12,285 nt of DNA from Cyclostephanos tholiformis (taxonomy: Eukaryota; Bacillariophyta; Thalassiosirophyceae; Thalassiosirales; Thalassiosiraceae). A model generated the notes under the pieces. The model saw nothing but the letters and a program-made list of their open reading frames with translations. It did no database searches and was not told where the DNA came from. Below, one piece after another: positions 1 through 7,878 of the stretch. The stretch's first letter is position 1. Each line of letters begins with the position of its first letter. A program made the translations under genes and the position numbers. Where the stretch lies: the NCBI GenBank assembly GCA_036939975.1, contig JALLPB010000900.1, positions 1 to 12,285 on the forward strand, read 5' to 3'.

Positions 1-70
1 TAGGGGACGCCCTTCCACCCTTCGGCTAGCATCTACTTCTTTATAAAGATAACAACCTCGTGTCTTCTGT

Positions 71-625
71 ATGGACCAGAGTCGTGTACAGGGTAGCAAC
101 CGGGGTGGCCGGGGTTTGACCCGCAGGGGATTCGACCGCCATCAACGTCTCGATAATTGCCAAGACACCTCCACAACCACAAGCAATCGCAGCTCTCATA
201 GCTCTGCTCTTTCCAGTGAGACGGGCTCTGCTGCTCCACGTGGACGCTTTGCACGCCCAGATCAACGTCGCCGCACCTTCCTCCCCAACAAACTTTGCGA
301 GGTATGTAAGCAAGTTGGCCATGAGGCTGTCAATTGCAATATGTTAGCTTTGGCTCTGTTCATTGAACGTCACAAAAAGTCCCTTACCGATGTGGAGCAT
401 GACAAGATCGAATCGAAATGGCTTGCTCGCTGGAAGGATCACCTCAGTCAACCTGCTCGTACACCCCGCCAGGTTATGCACACCTACTGCGACATGCTGA
501 ACATAACGGAGGATACCCTCGACCTTGCCATGGACTGGGAATGTTGGCTGGAATCGGATGTTGGCCTTGCGGACAAATGACTAGGGTACGATCTTTCTCA
601 ATGCGTTGGGATTGATCATATTTGA
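71..625 (+). pseudogene. Copia Gag C-terminal remnant with zinc knuckle
   Basis: Gag is the RNA-binding capsid protein of the element. The visible part is a Gly/Arg/Ser-rich basic linker (about residues 1-75 from the ATG at 71). It is followed by a CCHC zinc knuckle, C-x2-C-x4-H-x4-C, at 296-337, which binds the element's RNA. A Glu/Lys/Trp-rich segment after it is typical of this family. An ATG at 71 opens the frame, but upstream codons at 44 and 50 are stops and the usual large N-terminal capsid region is missing. The open stretch from 71 is therefore probably not the native start. The frame is closed by TGA at 578-580 and again at 623-625, where coding-like sequence continues in the same frame. 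It is a broken fragment of a longer Gag-Pol polyprotein. Confidence 0.8.
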
Positions 626-2815
626 CACAACCCTCGACCACCCGTCCAATGCCAATCATCTTCTCCGCGTCCCTCCCTCCCAGTACCAGCACCAACGGCT
701 CTACCCCACACGCCCTATATCTCACGTGTCACAACCAACCTATTCGGGGATATCACTGTGACGCCAATAATCGATGCTCATGTTGACCCTCCACCACCCG
801 CCGAACCACCTCCCTCGGCTCCTTCCAACAACTCTTACGCTACCCCGCCCGGCTCCATCATCGACAACATTCTCAAGAGCCACGCGCGTCCTAGCTCACT
901 TAATACTCCATTCACATTCCCATTCTACACTCCACCGGCTATACGTGAGACGACTACTTCGGACCTTCCTGACACCACAACCGCCATATTTCCGCCATTG
1001 GCCAGCGTCATTTGAGTTGTGGTCACACCAAGAGTATTTGGAATCAAGGACGACCTTTGCTCTTCGGTTCGGATTACAGACTGGTCACTTATGGATGCGG
1101 GTGCAAATATTTGCCTCACGGGTGACCTTGGGATCCTCACAGACGCTGTTGACATCCCCCCGCTTCCGATCACTGTGGCTCTTCACGGCAATGGTGCATC
1201 AACGGATGACTGTTGCACGAAAAGTGGCTCCCTTCCTTTGACTCTCTCGGACGGTTCCATCCACTGGCAACTATGCTACTATTCTGCGGATGCCATTGAA
1301 ACAATCATCTCCCCACAGGCCATCCTTAACTCAAGCGACCTCCTTGCCTCGTGGACGATGACAGGGTACAAGGACTCTTGCCCAGGGGCCATCCGTTTCG
1401 ACAGCCATGACGGTCTCCTCAACATGACCATCAATCTGGACTGCCATGACGGCCTGTATTACTGCCCCACTGAGGTCTTCACCCTCGGACGCCGACCAAT
1501 TTCATCAGAGTCTGCCCCCTTACCAACACCACACATCAACCGTGTGGTCAACACACTTCCCCCACCTGTCCTCCATCAGTCGTCATGTTTCACACCAACC
1601 AGCAAAGCTAGACAACTAGAATCCGAAGTCTGGCTTCTTCGTTTAGGGTCACCAGGCGTAACACAACTCGACGTCCTTCCCCAGAGTGTTACTGGCCTTC
1701 CAACGACATTTGAATACCACCCATTCCGCTTCGTGGACTTTAAGGAACAAGCACGAATTCGGAAGCAAGCGGCCCAATGCTCGGCTATCCGAACACAGGA
1801 ACGTCGCCGACGTTTCTACATGGATTTTGGTTTTATGCGTGCCTCCACCTCGAATTACGCACGACAGGACAAATCAATCGATCGGGTTGTATCCTCATAT
1901 GATGGTTTCACTTCTTATCTCCTGGTGGTCGACGAAGCTTCACGTTTTGTCTGGGTGTTTCTGACGGCCACAAAGTCTCCTCCCATTGACGTCATCAAAG
2001 AGTTCCTGACCCAACATGGTCACAACGCCGGAGGATGCATTCGGACCGATCAGGGTGGAGAACTGGCTCGGAGCTCTGCTATCCAGGATATGATCCTACG
2101 AGACTTTCACTACACTCTCGAACCAACAGGTGCCGATAGCCCCTCACAAAATGGCGCAGTTGAAATATACAATGATAAGTTCGCCGTGCGTACCCGTACG
2201 CTGCTTTACGGTGCGGGTCTTCCTGCTAAATTCTGGTCGGCGGCACTCCTCCACTCAGTCTACCTGCACAACCGCTTGGTACACAGCGAGACCAAAGCCA
2301 CTCCTTTTGAAAGATACTTTGGGACAAAGCCAGATCTTTCTCATCTAAAGGTATTTGGCTCTCGTGTGTGTGTTAAATGAAGCGGCGACAGAAACAGCAA
2401 ACTCGATTGCAACGACTTCACAGGGATTTTTCTTGGATTTAACACAACTGATCATAATATACTGTACCTTGACTTGGACTCCGGCCTGGTAAAACGCAGC
2501 CACCACGCACAATTCGACGAAGCCTGGTACCTACAATCTACTCGTCCGCCTGCTGCACAACTCCTCTATGACCTTGGGTTGGAGACAGACTACGACGACG
2601 ACGCTGGGGTAGCACCACCCTTGACTTCAGTACCGTGGCCACCCCTTGCGAAATGCGACCATACATATGGCAAATTTACTGTGCCAACACCCTGTCTCTA
2701 CACCCCACTGCCATTGCGAGAGACTATGGCGACACAACGCCCTAGGACCGCTGCGGCGGCACGAACCCACCTGTCTTCTTATGGTCATGCCCTCTTCTTC
2801 CGACATTGCCACTGA
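626..2815 (+). pseudogene. Copia Pol part 1: aspartic protease and integrase
   Basis: This continues the gag frame. A Pro/Thr-rich spacer (626-1012) leads into an aspartic protease with the active-site motif D-A-G-A-N just after 1091; the usual form is D-S/T-G-A. The integrase core follows. Its acidic residues fit a DDE triad: Asp in Y-M-D-F-G-F (codon 1823), Asp in T-D-Q-G-G-E (codon 2048) and Glu in N-G-A-V-E-I-Y (codon 2162), with 37 residues between the last two. The normal copia pre-integrase H-x-R-L-G-H motif reads W-L-L-R-L-G-S near 1630-1655, so the HHCC finger is not evident. A conserved C-terminal segment (K-V-F-G-S-R-V-C-V-K) ends at a TGA (2378) and then continues in frame. Stops at 1013 and 2378 interrupt the polyprotein. 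The frame is lost near 2770-2800 and closes at 2815. Confidence 0.85.
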
Positions 2816-4607
2816 ATATCTCATTGGGAAACACAACATGGCCTTGGTCTACATGTCCCCAGATCCGTACTTTGAAGCCTTCGAGGAAGTCATAGATCTC
2901 CACAAATTCGATCTCAAACAACACCGCACCGCCGGTCTATGTCTAGCTCATTCAGACAACCGTCTCTTCTTAGGCAGCATGACCCCAAGCACACCAGGTG
3001 CTAAAATCCCTCGTTGGAGATCACGCCTAAAAGGGACTTGGCTCATCAAGGTAGGCAGCACCTTAGTGTCCTCCATTGCGGATGCACAGGATGCCTTCAC
3101 ATCGGCTGTCACTTCAGGTTCACAGTTTGTCACATTGCTCTTCAGCCACCCGGAAATTCGCCAAGACATTTCCCATGACGGACTTCCCATTGTGTCCTCC
3201 GCACCCTTCTCACAGCACATTCACGACCAAATGAACAAGCGCTGGGACTTCACGACTGTAGCCGAGTACCTACGCAAACCTCCTCCCTATAAAATTGTTC
3301 ACGATGGTGATGTCCTGCAGTATGTTACATGCATTATGAAACTCACACACGGCAAGCTTACCCAACAAGATGACTGGTCAGACTGGCAACATTCCGAGTT
3401 TTTGCAACTAGACCAATACGATGCTCAGGGAATGTTTGGTACTCCAGTGGCTGCTTCGAAGGAGGACGCAATTTTTAACCTCGTATGGACTTATGCAATA
3501 AAAGCTTTGGACGGTCGTAAAAAGGCTCGGTGTGTCTGTGATGGCTCCACCCGATCCGGTATGGTTCGCGTTCTCGCGGAAACCTACACCAACTGCGTCA
3601 ATCAAACAAGTGCTCGCCTGTTCTATGCTGTCGCGGCCGCAGAGAATCTTCTCATTTACGGTGCAGACGTCTCTAACGCATTCGCCGAAGCACCTCCCCC
3701 TAAACAGGGCTTCTTCGTCCGTCCGGATCGTGCATTTACCGAATGGTGGGTAAACCATAAGAAGTTGCCTCCGATCCCTCCAGACCACGTCATTCCGATA
3801 CTTTCCGCCATGCAGGGCCATCCTGAATCTCCTAGACTCTGGGAGAAGCATGTCGACGAGATTCTACGCGAGATAGGTCTTACTCCAACAATCCATGAAC
3901 CATGCCTCTATTTGGGCACTATTCACGGCAAACGGGTTCTGTTTATGCGACAAGTCAATGATTTTACTATTGCTGCGCCGGACATGAAAACATCAGATAT
4001 CCTCATGGACATGATCGACGACCGCCTTAAAATCCCCATCAAACGTCAAGGATACTTAGACATGTACAACGGGATCGACATCCTACAGACACGTTACTAT
4101 ATCAAAATGAATGTGAAAAACTTTGTCGACAAAATCTTTGAACCCTACCTCACTACATGGATGAAAACGACATATCCCACACCTGCGCGATCAACACCAT
4201 TGCCATCAGACCCTACGTGGATTAAGAAATTCAATGCCGCTGTGGGTGACCCCGATAAAACAGTTCAAACATGCCTTGCTAAATCTATGCAACTTAACTA
4301 CTGGTCTGGCGTTGGCGAGCTTATTTGGGCGATGACGACTTGTCGTCCCGATCTCTCATATGCCAGTGTTAAACTTTCCCAAACCAACTCGTGTCCAGAC
4401 GAAATCCACTTCCATGGCTTGAAACATGCTCTCAAATTCCTATACACGTCTCGAGACGACGGCCTCTACTTCTGGCGAACACACCCACGAAAGGAACTCC
4501 CAGAGGGACCACTGCCACCAGTCAACAGCAACAAACAGGATATCCTACTCGATAATCGCCCACAGTTTGCTGCAAACATCGCACACGCTTATTCTGACTC
4601 CGACTAG
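2770..4607 (+). pseudogene. Copia Pol part 2: reverse transcriptase
   Basis: This is the reverse transcriptase, which would make cDNA from the element RNA. It is read one frame over from the integrase. Evidence includes an early segment with Y-M-S-P-D-P-Y-F (about 2850-2875) and a PDZ-like stretch (about 3020-3170). The palm motif G-A-D-V-S-N-A-F-A-E-A is at about 3660-3692, and A-M-Q-G-H-P-E-S-P-R-L-W lies near 3810-3845. The active-site motif is R-Q-V-N-D-F, with AAT at 3957 where the family has Asp. It is followed by G-E-L-I-W-A-M-T-T-C-R-P-D, the conserved copia block. The lost first Asp of the catalytic pair implies an inactive enzyme even if translated. The frame ends at TAG 4605-4607 directly after S-D-S-D, where Trp is expected, suggesting TGG to TAG. 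Confidence 0.9.
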
Positions 4608-4612
4608 GCGCT

Positions 4613-5089
4613 TGCATTAAACCACGGCGTTCGTTCAGCGGTATATGCATCCGCCTTGCTGGCGGAACAATAGCTTACAAATGCAAACTCCAACCAACGG
4701 TCGCCGGATCATCAACAGAAGCTGAATTCATGGCCGCCTACGACACGGGTAAGATGATCCTTTTCGTCCGGAGCATCCTCTGGGACCTTCACATTCCACA
4801 AGAAGCGGCAACTCTACTATACGAAGATAACGATGGATGTACGGCTATGGGAAACGCACAAAAACCCACACCGAGGACCCGCCACATCGACATCAAACAT
4901 TTTTCCTTGTGTGAATGGGTTGAACGCGATCTTGTCCTCCTTGATCGGATTGATACATCTATTAACATGTCCGACCATCTCACCAAACCACTCCAGCCAC
5001 TCCTCTTTCATCGGCACGCCGACTTCCTCCTTGGCCATACCACCACTCTACTCGCCGATATATTCCACAATAGTTGGATCGTACATTAA
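4613..5089 (+). pseudogene. Copia Pol part 3: RNase H and C-terminus
   Basis: This is the RNase H domain, which degrades the RNA strand of the cDNA hybrid. It is back in the gag-integrase frame. Conserved blocks are G-G-T-I-A-Y-K, S-S-T-E-A-E-F-M-A-A (about 4707-4740), Y-E-D-N-D-G-C-T-A-M and R-T-R-H-I-D-I-K-H. These supply the acidic residues of a copia RNase H, together with the S-D-S-D just upstream in the other frame. About one nucleotide is missing between 4608 and 4613, next to the TAG stop, and this explains the change of frame. The C-terminus (H-L-T-K-P-L, then R-H-A-D-F-L-L-G-H) ends at TAA 5087-5089 and looks complete. An ATG at 4730 lies inside the domain and is not a real start. 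Confidence 0.87.
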
Positions 5090-5302
5090 TCATACCATCG
5101 ATGTTGACAGGTATACACCTCACTCGTTTACTACTCCCATCACAGCTGCTGCTGCTCGTGTCCACGCACCACTCAGGGAGGATTTTACAGATAGTCCGTG
5201 GTTAAGCATCCTAGGGCATGGAGAGACAATCCAGTGTTCCAATGATTCCTTTCATCTGTCTAGCACCTCAAATCATTTGATACACACCGGATTGTGGGGG
5301 GG
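5090..5302 (+). other. Copia 3' untranslated region with polypurine tract
   Basis: About 210 bp separate the pol stop from the LTR. No supported gene lies here; open frames across it are extensions of the RNase H region in other frames. The end is a G-rich tract, TTGTGGGGGGG (5292-5302), which has the position and composition of the plus-strand primer of an LTR element. Confidence 0.75.
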
Positions 5303-5405
5303 TGTTACCATAGGATCGTAGTAGATAGCTAAGATACTAGCCACTCTTCTCTCCTATCGTATCCATGCCTATTGGGACGATGGGATGCTGAGAGAGTAAA
5401 AATTG
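5303..5405 (+). repeat. Start of copia 3' LTR (right end unresolved)
   Basis: TGTTACCATAGG begins immediately after the polypurine tract, matching the 5'-TG end rule of LTRs. The expected CA-3' end cannot be placed without the 5' LTR, which lies outside the window. The end given here is only where the sequence becomes an open frame running into the next gene. The LTR could be longer and reach into the uL24m upstream region, or it could be truncated. Confidence 0.6.
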
Positions 5406-5537
5406 TGAGTTGTGAGCGCGTACTACCGTACGATATTTAGGAGCACATTAGGAAGATACTCTGAGTCGTCTGTCCGATCTTCACTCACACAAACAAGAAA
5501 AGCAGGCCCTCTCACTTCGCAATTTTATTGCTACACC

Positions 5538-6146
5538 ATGAGCAGCGGCCGCGCAAAATTGATGGACATGCTAATGCGTCCGAATCGGAGCAAACTTAAG
5601 GGCTACCAGAAGCAGCCGCCCCCCAAACGGTGGAATATTGTACGCGGTGACACCGTGCAGGTCATTCAGCGTAAGCACCCCGAGTTCGGCAAGCAGGGCA
5701 AGGTGCAGGTTGTCATCCGGGAGAAAATGCGTGTCATCGTGGAGAACGTCAATCTTGCCCCCCGGAGGATCCCGGCCGATCCGATGAGGGGCTCGAAGGC
5801 AGAGACCGTCATGATGGAGAGGTCGATCCATTATTCTAACTTAAATCTTGTCGATCCAGTCACCGGATTCCCTACAAAGATTACGCATACCTACTTGGAG
5901 GACGGGACGAAGGTGCGAATATCGAAGCGTAGCGGGGCGATCATTCCTAAGCCGCAAGTGTGGAAGCAGCCCCAGATCAGTAACTTAATCGCGAGCGAAG
6001 ACAGTGATACCACAAATGCAGCGGAGGTGTGGGCTGTGACTTACAAAGGGCGAACCTCGAAGTGGGAGGAGATGAGGCAAGAATTGTTGCGAACGCTGGA
6101 GGAAAGTAAGGAACAGAATGTGAGGGGCGGCGACAACTCGCAATGA
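5538..6146 (+). CDS. Mitochondrial large-subunit ribosomal protein uL24 (L24/KOW family)
   Basis: The product (202 aa from the ATG at 5538) is a nuclear-encoded uL24-type protein that helps assemble the large subunit of the mitochondrial ribosome. A KOW module lies near residues 36-65: R-G-D-T-V-Q-V-I, then G-K-Q-G-K-V, then the V-E-N-V-N-L strand. The family's I-H-Y-S-N-L-N-L-V-D-P-V-T-G-F-P-T segment and the E-D-G-T-K-V-R-I-S tail follow. The C-terminal 50 or so residues are a charged extension. No stop or shift is seen and no intron is needed. The frame stays open upstream to 5409 after a TGA at 5406. That stretch encodes an Arg/Ser-rich, targeting-like sequence without an ATG, so a non-AUG start or an upstream exon is possible. 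An AATAAA follows the tandem TGA stops by about 34 nt. A plastid location is less likely but not excluded. Confidence 0.88.
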   Translation: MSSGRAKLMDMLMRPNRSKLKGYQKQPPPKRWNIVRGDTVQVIQRKHPEFGKQGKVQVVIREKMRVIVENVNLAPRRIPADPMRGSKAETVMMERSIHYSNLNLVDPVTGFPTKITHTYLEDGTKVRISKRSGAIIPKPQVWKQPQISNLIASEDSDTTNAAEVWAVTYKGRTSKWEEMRQELLRTLEESKEQNVRGGDNSQ

Positions 6147-6179
6147 TGACGCTGATGACGGATTATTGAATCCAGGGGC

Positions 6180-6185
6180 AATAAA
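6180..6185 (+). terminator. Polyadenylation signal for uL24m
   Basis: AATAAA sits about 34 nt after the TGA TGA stop of the ribosomal protein gene and is followed by a T-rich stretch. That position and composition fit a eukaryotic 3' end signal. Confidence 0.5.
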
Positions 6186-6334
6186 TTTTGTTTCTTGGGG
6201 CAAGCCACACGGAACATGAAAAAGAGACGAGTGCACAACCCAGGGGCTTAAATAATATTCAGTATGCTCTGAATGTTAACCGCGCAGCTAACAACCTTGT
6301 TGATGAAAATAATTTTGAATTTTACATTGGAGTT

Positions 6335-6471
6335 GAGGGAACTGTAACCTGTTACAGTTACAGTGTAACTGTAACAGGCAACAGTGTAACTGTATCTGTA
6401 ACAGGTTACAGTTAACTGTGACAGGTTACAGTTCCCTCCCCCTTAAAAACTGCCTGACCATGGCCATTTCC
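6335..6471. repeat. Foldback repeat copy 1 (GTTACAG/CTGTAAC-rich) with conserved right flank
   Basis: The core (6335-6438, 104 bp) begins GAGGGAACTGTAAC and ends with its exact reverse complement GTTACAGTTCCCTC. Inside are at least seven copies of CTGTAAC or GTTACAG in both orientations, so the core can fold on itself in several registers. The right flank (6439-6471) is also shared with copy 2 at 31 of 33 positions. It begins CCCCTTAAAAACT and ends GACCATGGCCATTTCC. On the left only TGGAGTT is shared. It resembles a MITE or foldback element, but the shared one-sided flank means the repeat unit is larger than the foldback itself. An open frame through it encodes only Val-Thr repeats and is not a gene. 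Confidence 0.85.
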
Positions 6472-6535
6472 TTCGCCCCCTCTTACCTAGTCACTATAAT
6501 TATAAATAAATTACTAATGATGAAATAAAACACTA

Positions 6536-6541
6536 TTTATT
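6536..6541 (-). terminator. Polyadenylation signal for the minus-strand membrane-protein gene
   Basis: Read on the minus strand this is AATAAA, about 17 nt after the TAG stop at 6560-6558. It lies in an AT-rich stretch (about 6495-6557) that otherwise shows no gene. Confidence 0.45.
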
Positions 6542-7098
6542 ATTAATTATAATGCTACTAAAAGTTATCTCCGTACTCCACCTCAAAAAGCCTATCTCCC
6601 TCGTTGATGGAGAGCTGCGTCACCACCGTGCACACTCCAAAAAGATCGCCGATGTGCGGTAGGACGTACGCCCTCGCCAGGATGTGCCCGCCCGCCGCAT
6701 TGATCGTCGACAGGACGAGTATGGATGACAATACCGGTCGACTATACCTTGTGTATCATGGCTGTAGCAATGACGATGTCACCATACGTCGAACGAGGGA
6801 GCCTTTGTTGAGCCGTCCCGCCATGTTGATATTATTCGTCGTGGGATAATTTCTTTTTTGGGGGGGGGGACGTCATTCCTTGCGGCGACAGTCGTCGCGA
6901 AGAATGACGGCGTGGAGGAAGACAATTTTGGACGTCCATCCACCGACGTGGAGGAGGTGGAGAAAGATGGAGACGACAGCATATCCAGTCCGTTGGTGAT
7001 GATGTCCAAGAAGCGCATCCTGGACGTGAAATTATGCCTGAGGCTATGGAGGGCGGCATCGAAGGGATTTGTTTGCAGAGGCGTGGCGGAGCATCGGA

Positions 7099-7185
7099 CT
7101 GGTGATATACATACAACATGTCAGACACACACGAACGGGGTGATTGGAGGATAGGGGAGAACGGGGAAGAAAATGAACTACTCAC
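7099..7185 (-). other. 87-nt spliceosomal intron in the membrane-protein gene
   Basis: The donor is GTGAGT (minus strand 7185-7180) and the acceptor is ATCACCAG (ending 7099), with a CTGAC branch-like motif inside. The T left at 7186 plus TC at 7098-7097 makes a Phe codon and keeps one reading frame. Both flanks are protein-like in that frame, while reading through without splicing hits TAG at once. Confidence 0.75.
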
Positions 7186-7579
7186 AAATGGGACGAAATG
7201 GCCTAGCATACCTGAGCATGACCATCATCCCCAGCGCTGACCATGCCAATGCCGGTCCGATGCACAATCCCGTGACATGGATTGTCATTGGTACGATTTC
7301 CCGATATTGCCGCGTTCGTTCCCCTTCCCTTCCGACCATCACTGCCGCCGTCCTCGTCAGATCCTCGACAATGCCCAGGACGAAGGATGACAATAACGGT
7401 AGTAGCATTCTCATCATCGTCCCAACAATGAAAATCGCAATAAGCAACGACCAGAATGGCAACGACAGGGCATCGTTCTTGGCCCTATCGTTGAGCACGT
7501 GTCTTATAATCGCATCCCTCGCAGTTTGATGTAATACGAACGCGACGAGGATCGCGATGGCGTACAACGATATCCCCCC

Positions 7580-7587
7580 CCCCTCCT
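7580..7587. repeat. Left target-site duplication of the hAT-like element
   Basis: CCCCTCCT here is identical to 11859-11866 at the other end of the element. Eight base pairs is the usual hAT duplication length. The C/T-rich context makes a chance match easier, and the next base (C) would also match, but the matching terminal inverted repeats and the restored host reading frame support the call. Confidence 0.85.
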
Positions 7588-7878
7588 CTTATCTGGGAAT
7601 GTTGGCGACATGTTGGCAACATGTCGGCGACATGAAAAAAGTCTCCAATTTTGAGCGGACATGCCTATTTTGGCCGACACGTGACATACACGACATGTGC
7701 TTTTAAGTACGTTTTTGTGTCGGGGTACGTTTGTACATAGGTACGTACCTCCCAGCCCTCACGCTACTTAACATACTAATTCCCATGCCATGAATTTTTT
7801 GTTCGGCCCACCGCCAGATGAGACAATGATGTGATATTCATTCCTCTTCAAACAACAAGGAAAAAATACATCATCATC
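7588..7878. repeat. Left terminal inverted repeat and subterminal repeat region of the hAT-like element
   Basis: After the 15-bp terminal repeat come GTTGGCGACATG, TTGGCAACATGTC and GGCGACATG in quick succession (7601-7634), with the palindrome CATGTTGGCAACATG. GGCCGACACGTGACATAC follows near 7674-7691, close to GGCTGACACGTGACATTC at the right end. A GTACGT-rich stretch lies at 7708-7748. No gene is seen. This is the probable transposase-binding and promoter region for the transposase starting at 7879. Confidence 0.7.

Larger units (their letters stand above)
1..5405 (+). mobile_element. Decayed Ty1/copia (CoDi-like) retrotransposon, 5' end outside window
   Basis: The order zinc knuckle, protease, integrase, reverse transcriptase, RNase H is the Ty1/copia order. 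A polypurine tract at 5296-5302 is followed directly by TGTTACC, the expected start of a 3' LTR. The element would copy itself through RNA and integrate the cDNA. Almost all coding lies in one frame (codon starts at positions equal to 2 mod 3), apart from 2.8-4.6 kb, which is shifted. In-frame stops lie at 578, 623, 1013, 2378 and 4605. Frameshifts fall near 2770-2800 and 4608-4613. The 5' LTR, primer-binding site and most of gag are not in the window. The right boundary is not resolved, because no second LTR is available for comparison. I recognise the protein family from diatom genomes by memory of its motifs, not by a search. Confidence 0.9.
6558..7587 (-). pseudogene. Unknown multi-pass membrane protein, 3' part of the interrupted gene
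   Basis: This holds most of a minus-strand gene whose first 23 codons lie at 11927-11859, beyond the inserted hAT element. After the junction it reads G-G-I-S-L-Y-A-I-A-I-L-V-A-F-V-L, a first membrane segment. Further hydrophobic segments are P-F-W-S-L-L-I-A-I-F-I-V-G (with M-L-L-P-L-L) and G-L-C-I-G-P-A-L-A-W-S-A-L-G. An 87-nt intron (7185-7099) then joins in phase to R-C-S-A-T-P-L-Q-T-N-P-F-D-A-A-L and a Ser/Pro-rich region. The frame changes at or near a C10 run (minus strand, 6869-6860). It continues as M-A-G-R-L-N-K-G-S-L-V-R-R-M, meets a TGA at 6758-6756, and then a hydrophobic tail ending F-E-V-E-Y-G-D-N-F at TAG 6560-6558. I do not recognise the family. The insertion, shift and stop point to a pseudogene, or to a broken allele if the sister haplotype is intact. 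Confidence 0.72.

Noticed and set aside
1..52. The 5' LTR ending at TAACA near position 52
   Set aside because: The same sequence is not found after the 3' LTR start at 5303, no primer-binding site follows, and gag would be far too short.
4833..5321. A 162-codon plus-strand frame over the RNase H end
   Set aside because: It is a shadow of the conserved RNase H frame and runs into the LTR.
5412..5537. GTG at 5412 as the uL24m start
   Set aside because: Eukaryotic nuclear genes rarely start at GTG. The ATG at 5538 gives a complete uL24 core. The upstream open frame is reported as an oddity instead.
6188..6415. A plus-strand frame rich in Val-Thr repeats
   Set aside because: It is simply the translation of the GTTACAG foldback repeat, with no conserved protein features.
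6779..6855. A normal C-terminus of the membrane protein ending at TGA 6779 in the exon 2 frame
   Set aside because: The adjacent frame carries a longer protein-like and hydrophobic tail to a stop followed by AATAAA, so a frameshift is more convincing.
7173..7529. A plus-strand open frame of 118 codons
   Set aside because: It is antisense to the membrane-protein exon, which has hydrophobic segments, an in-phase intron and a frame that continues across the transposon.
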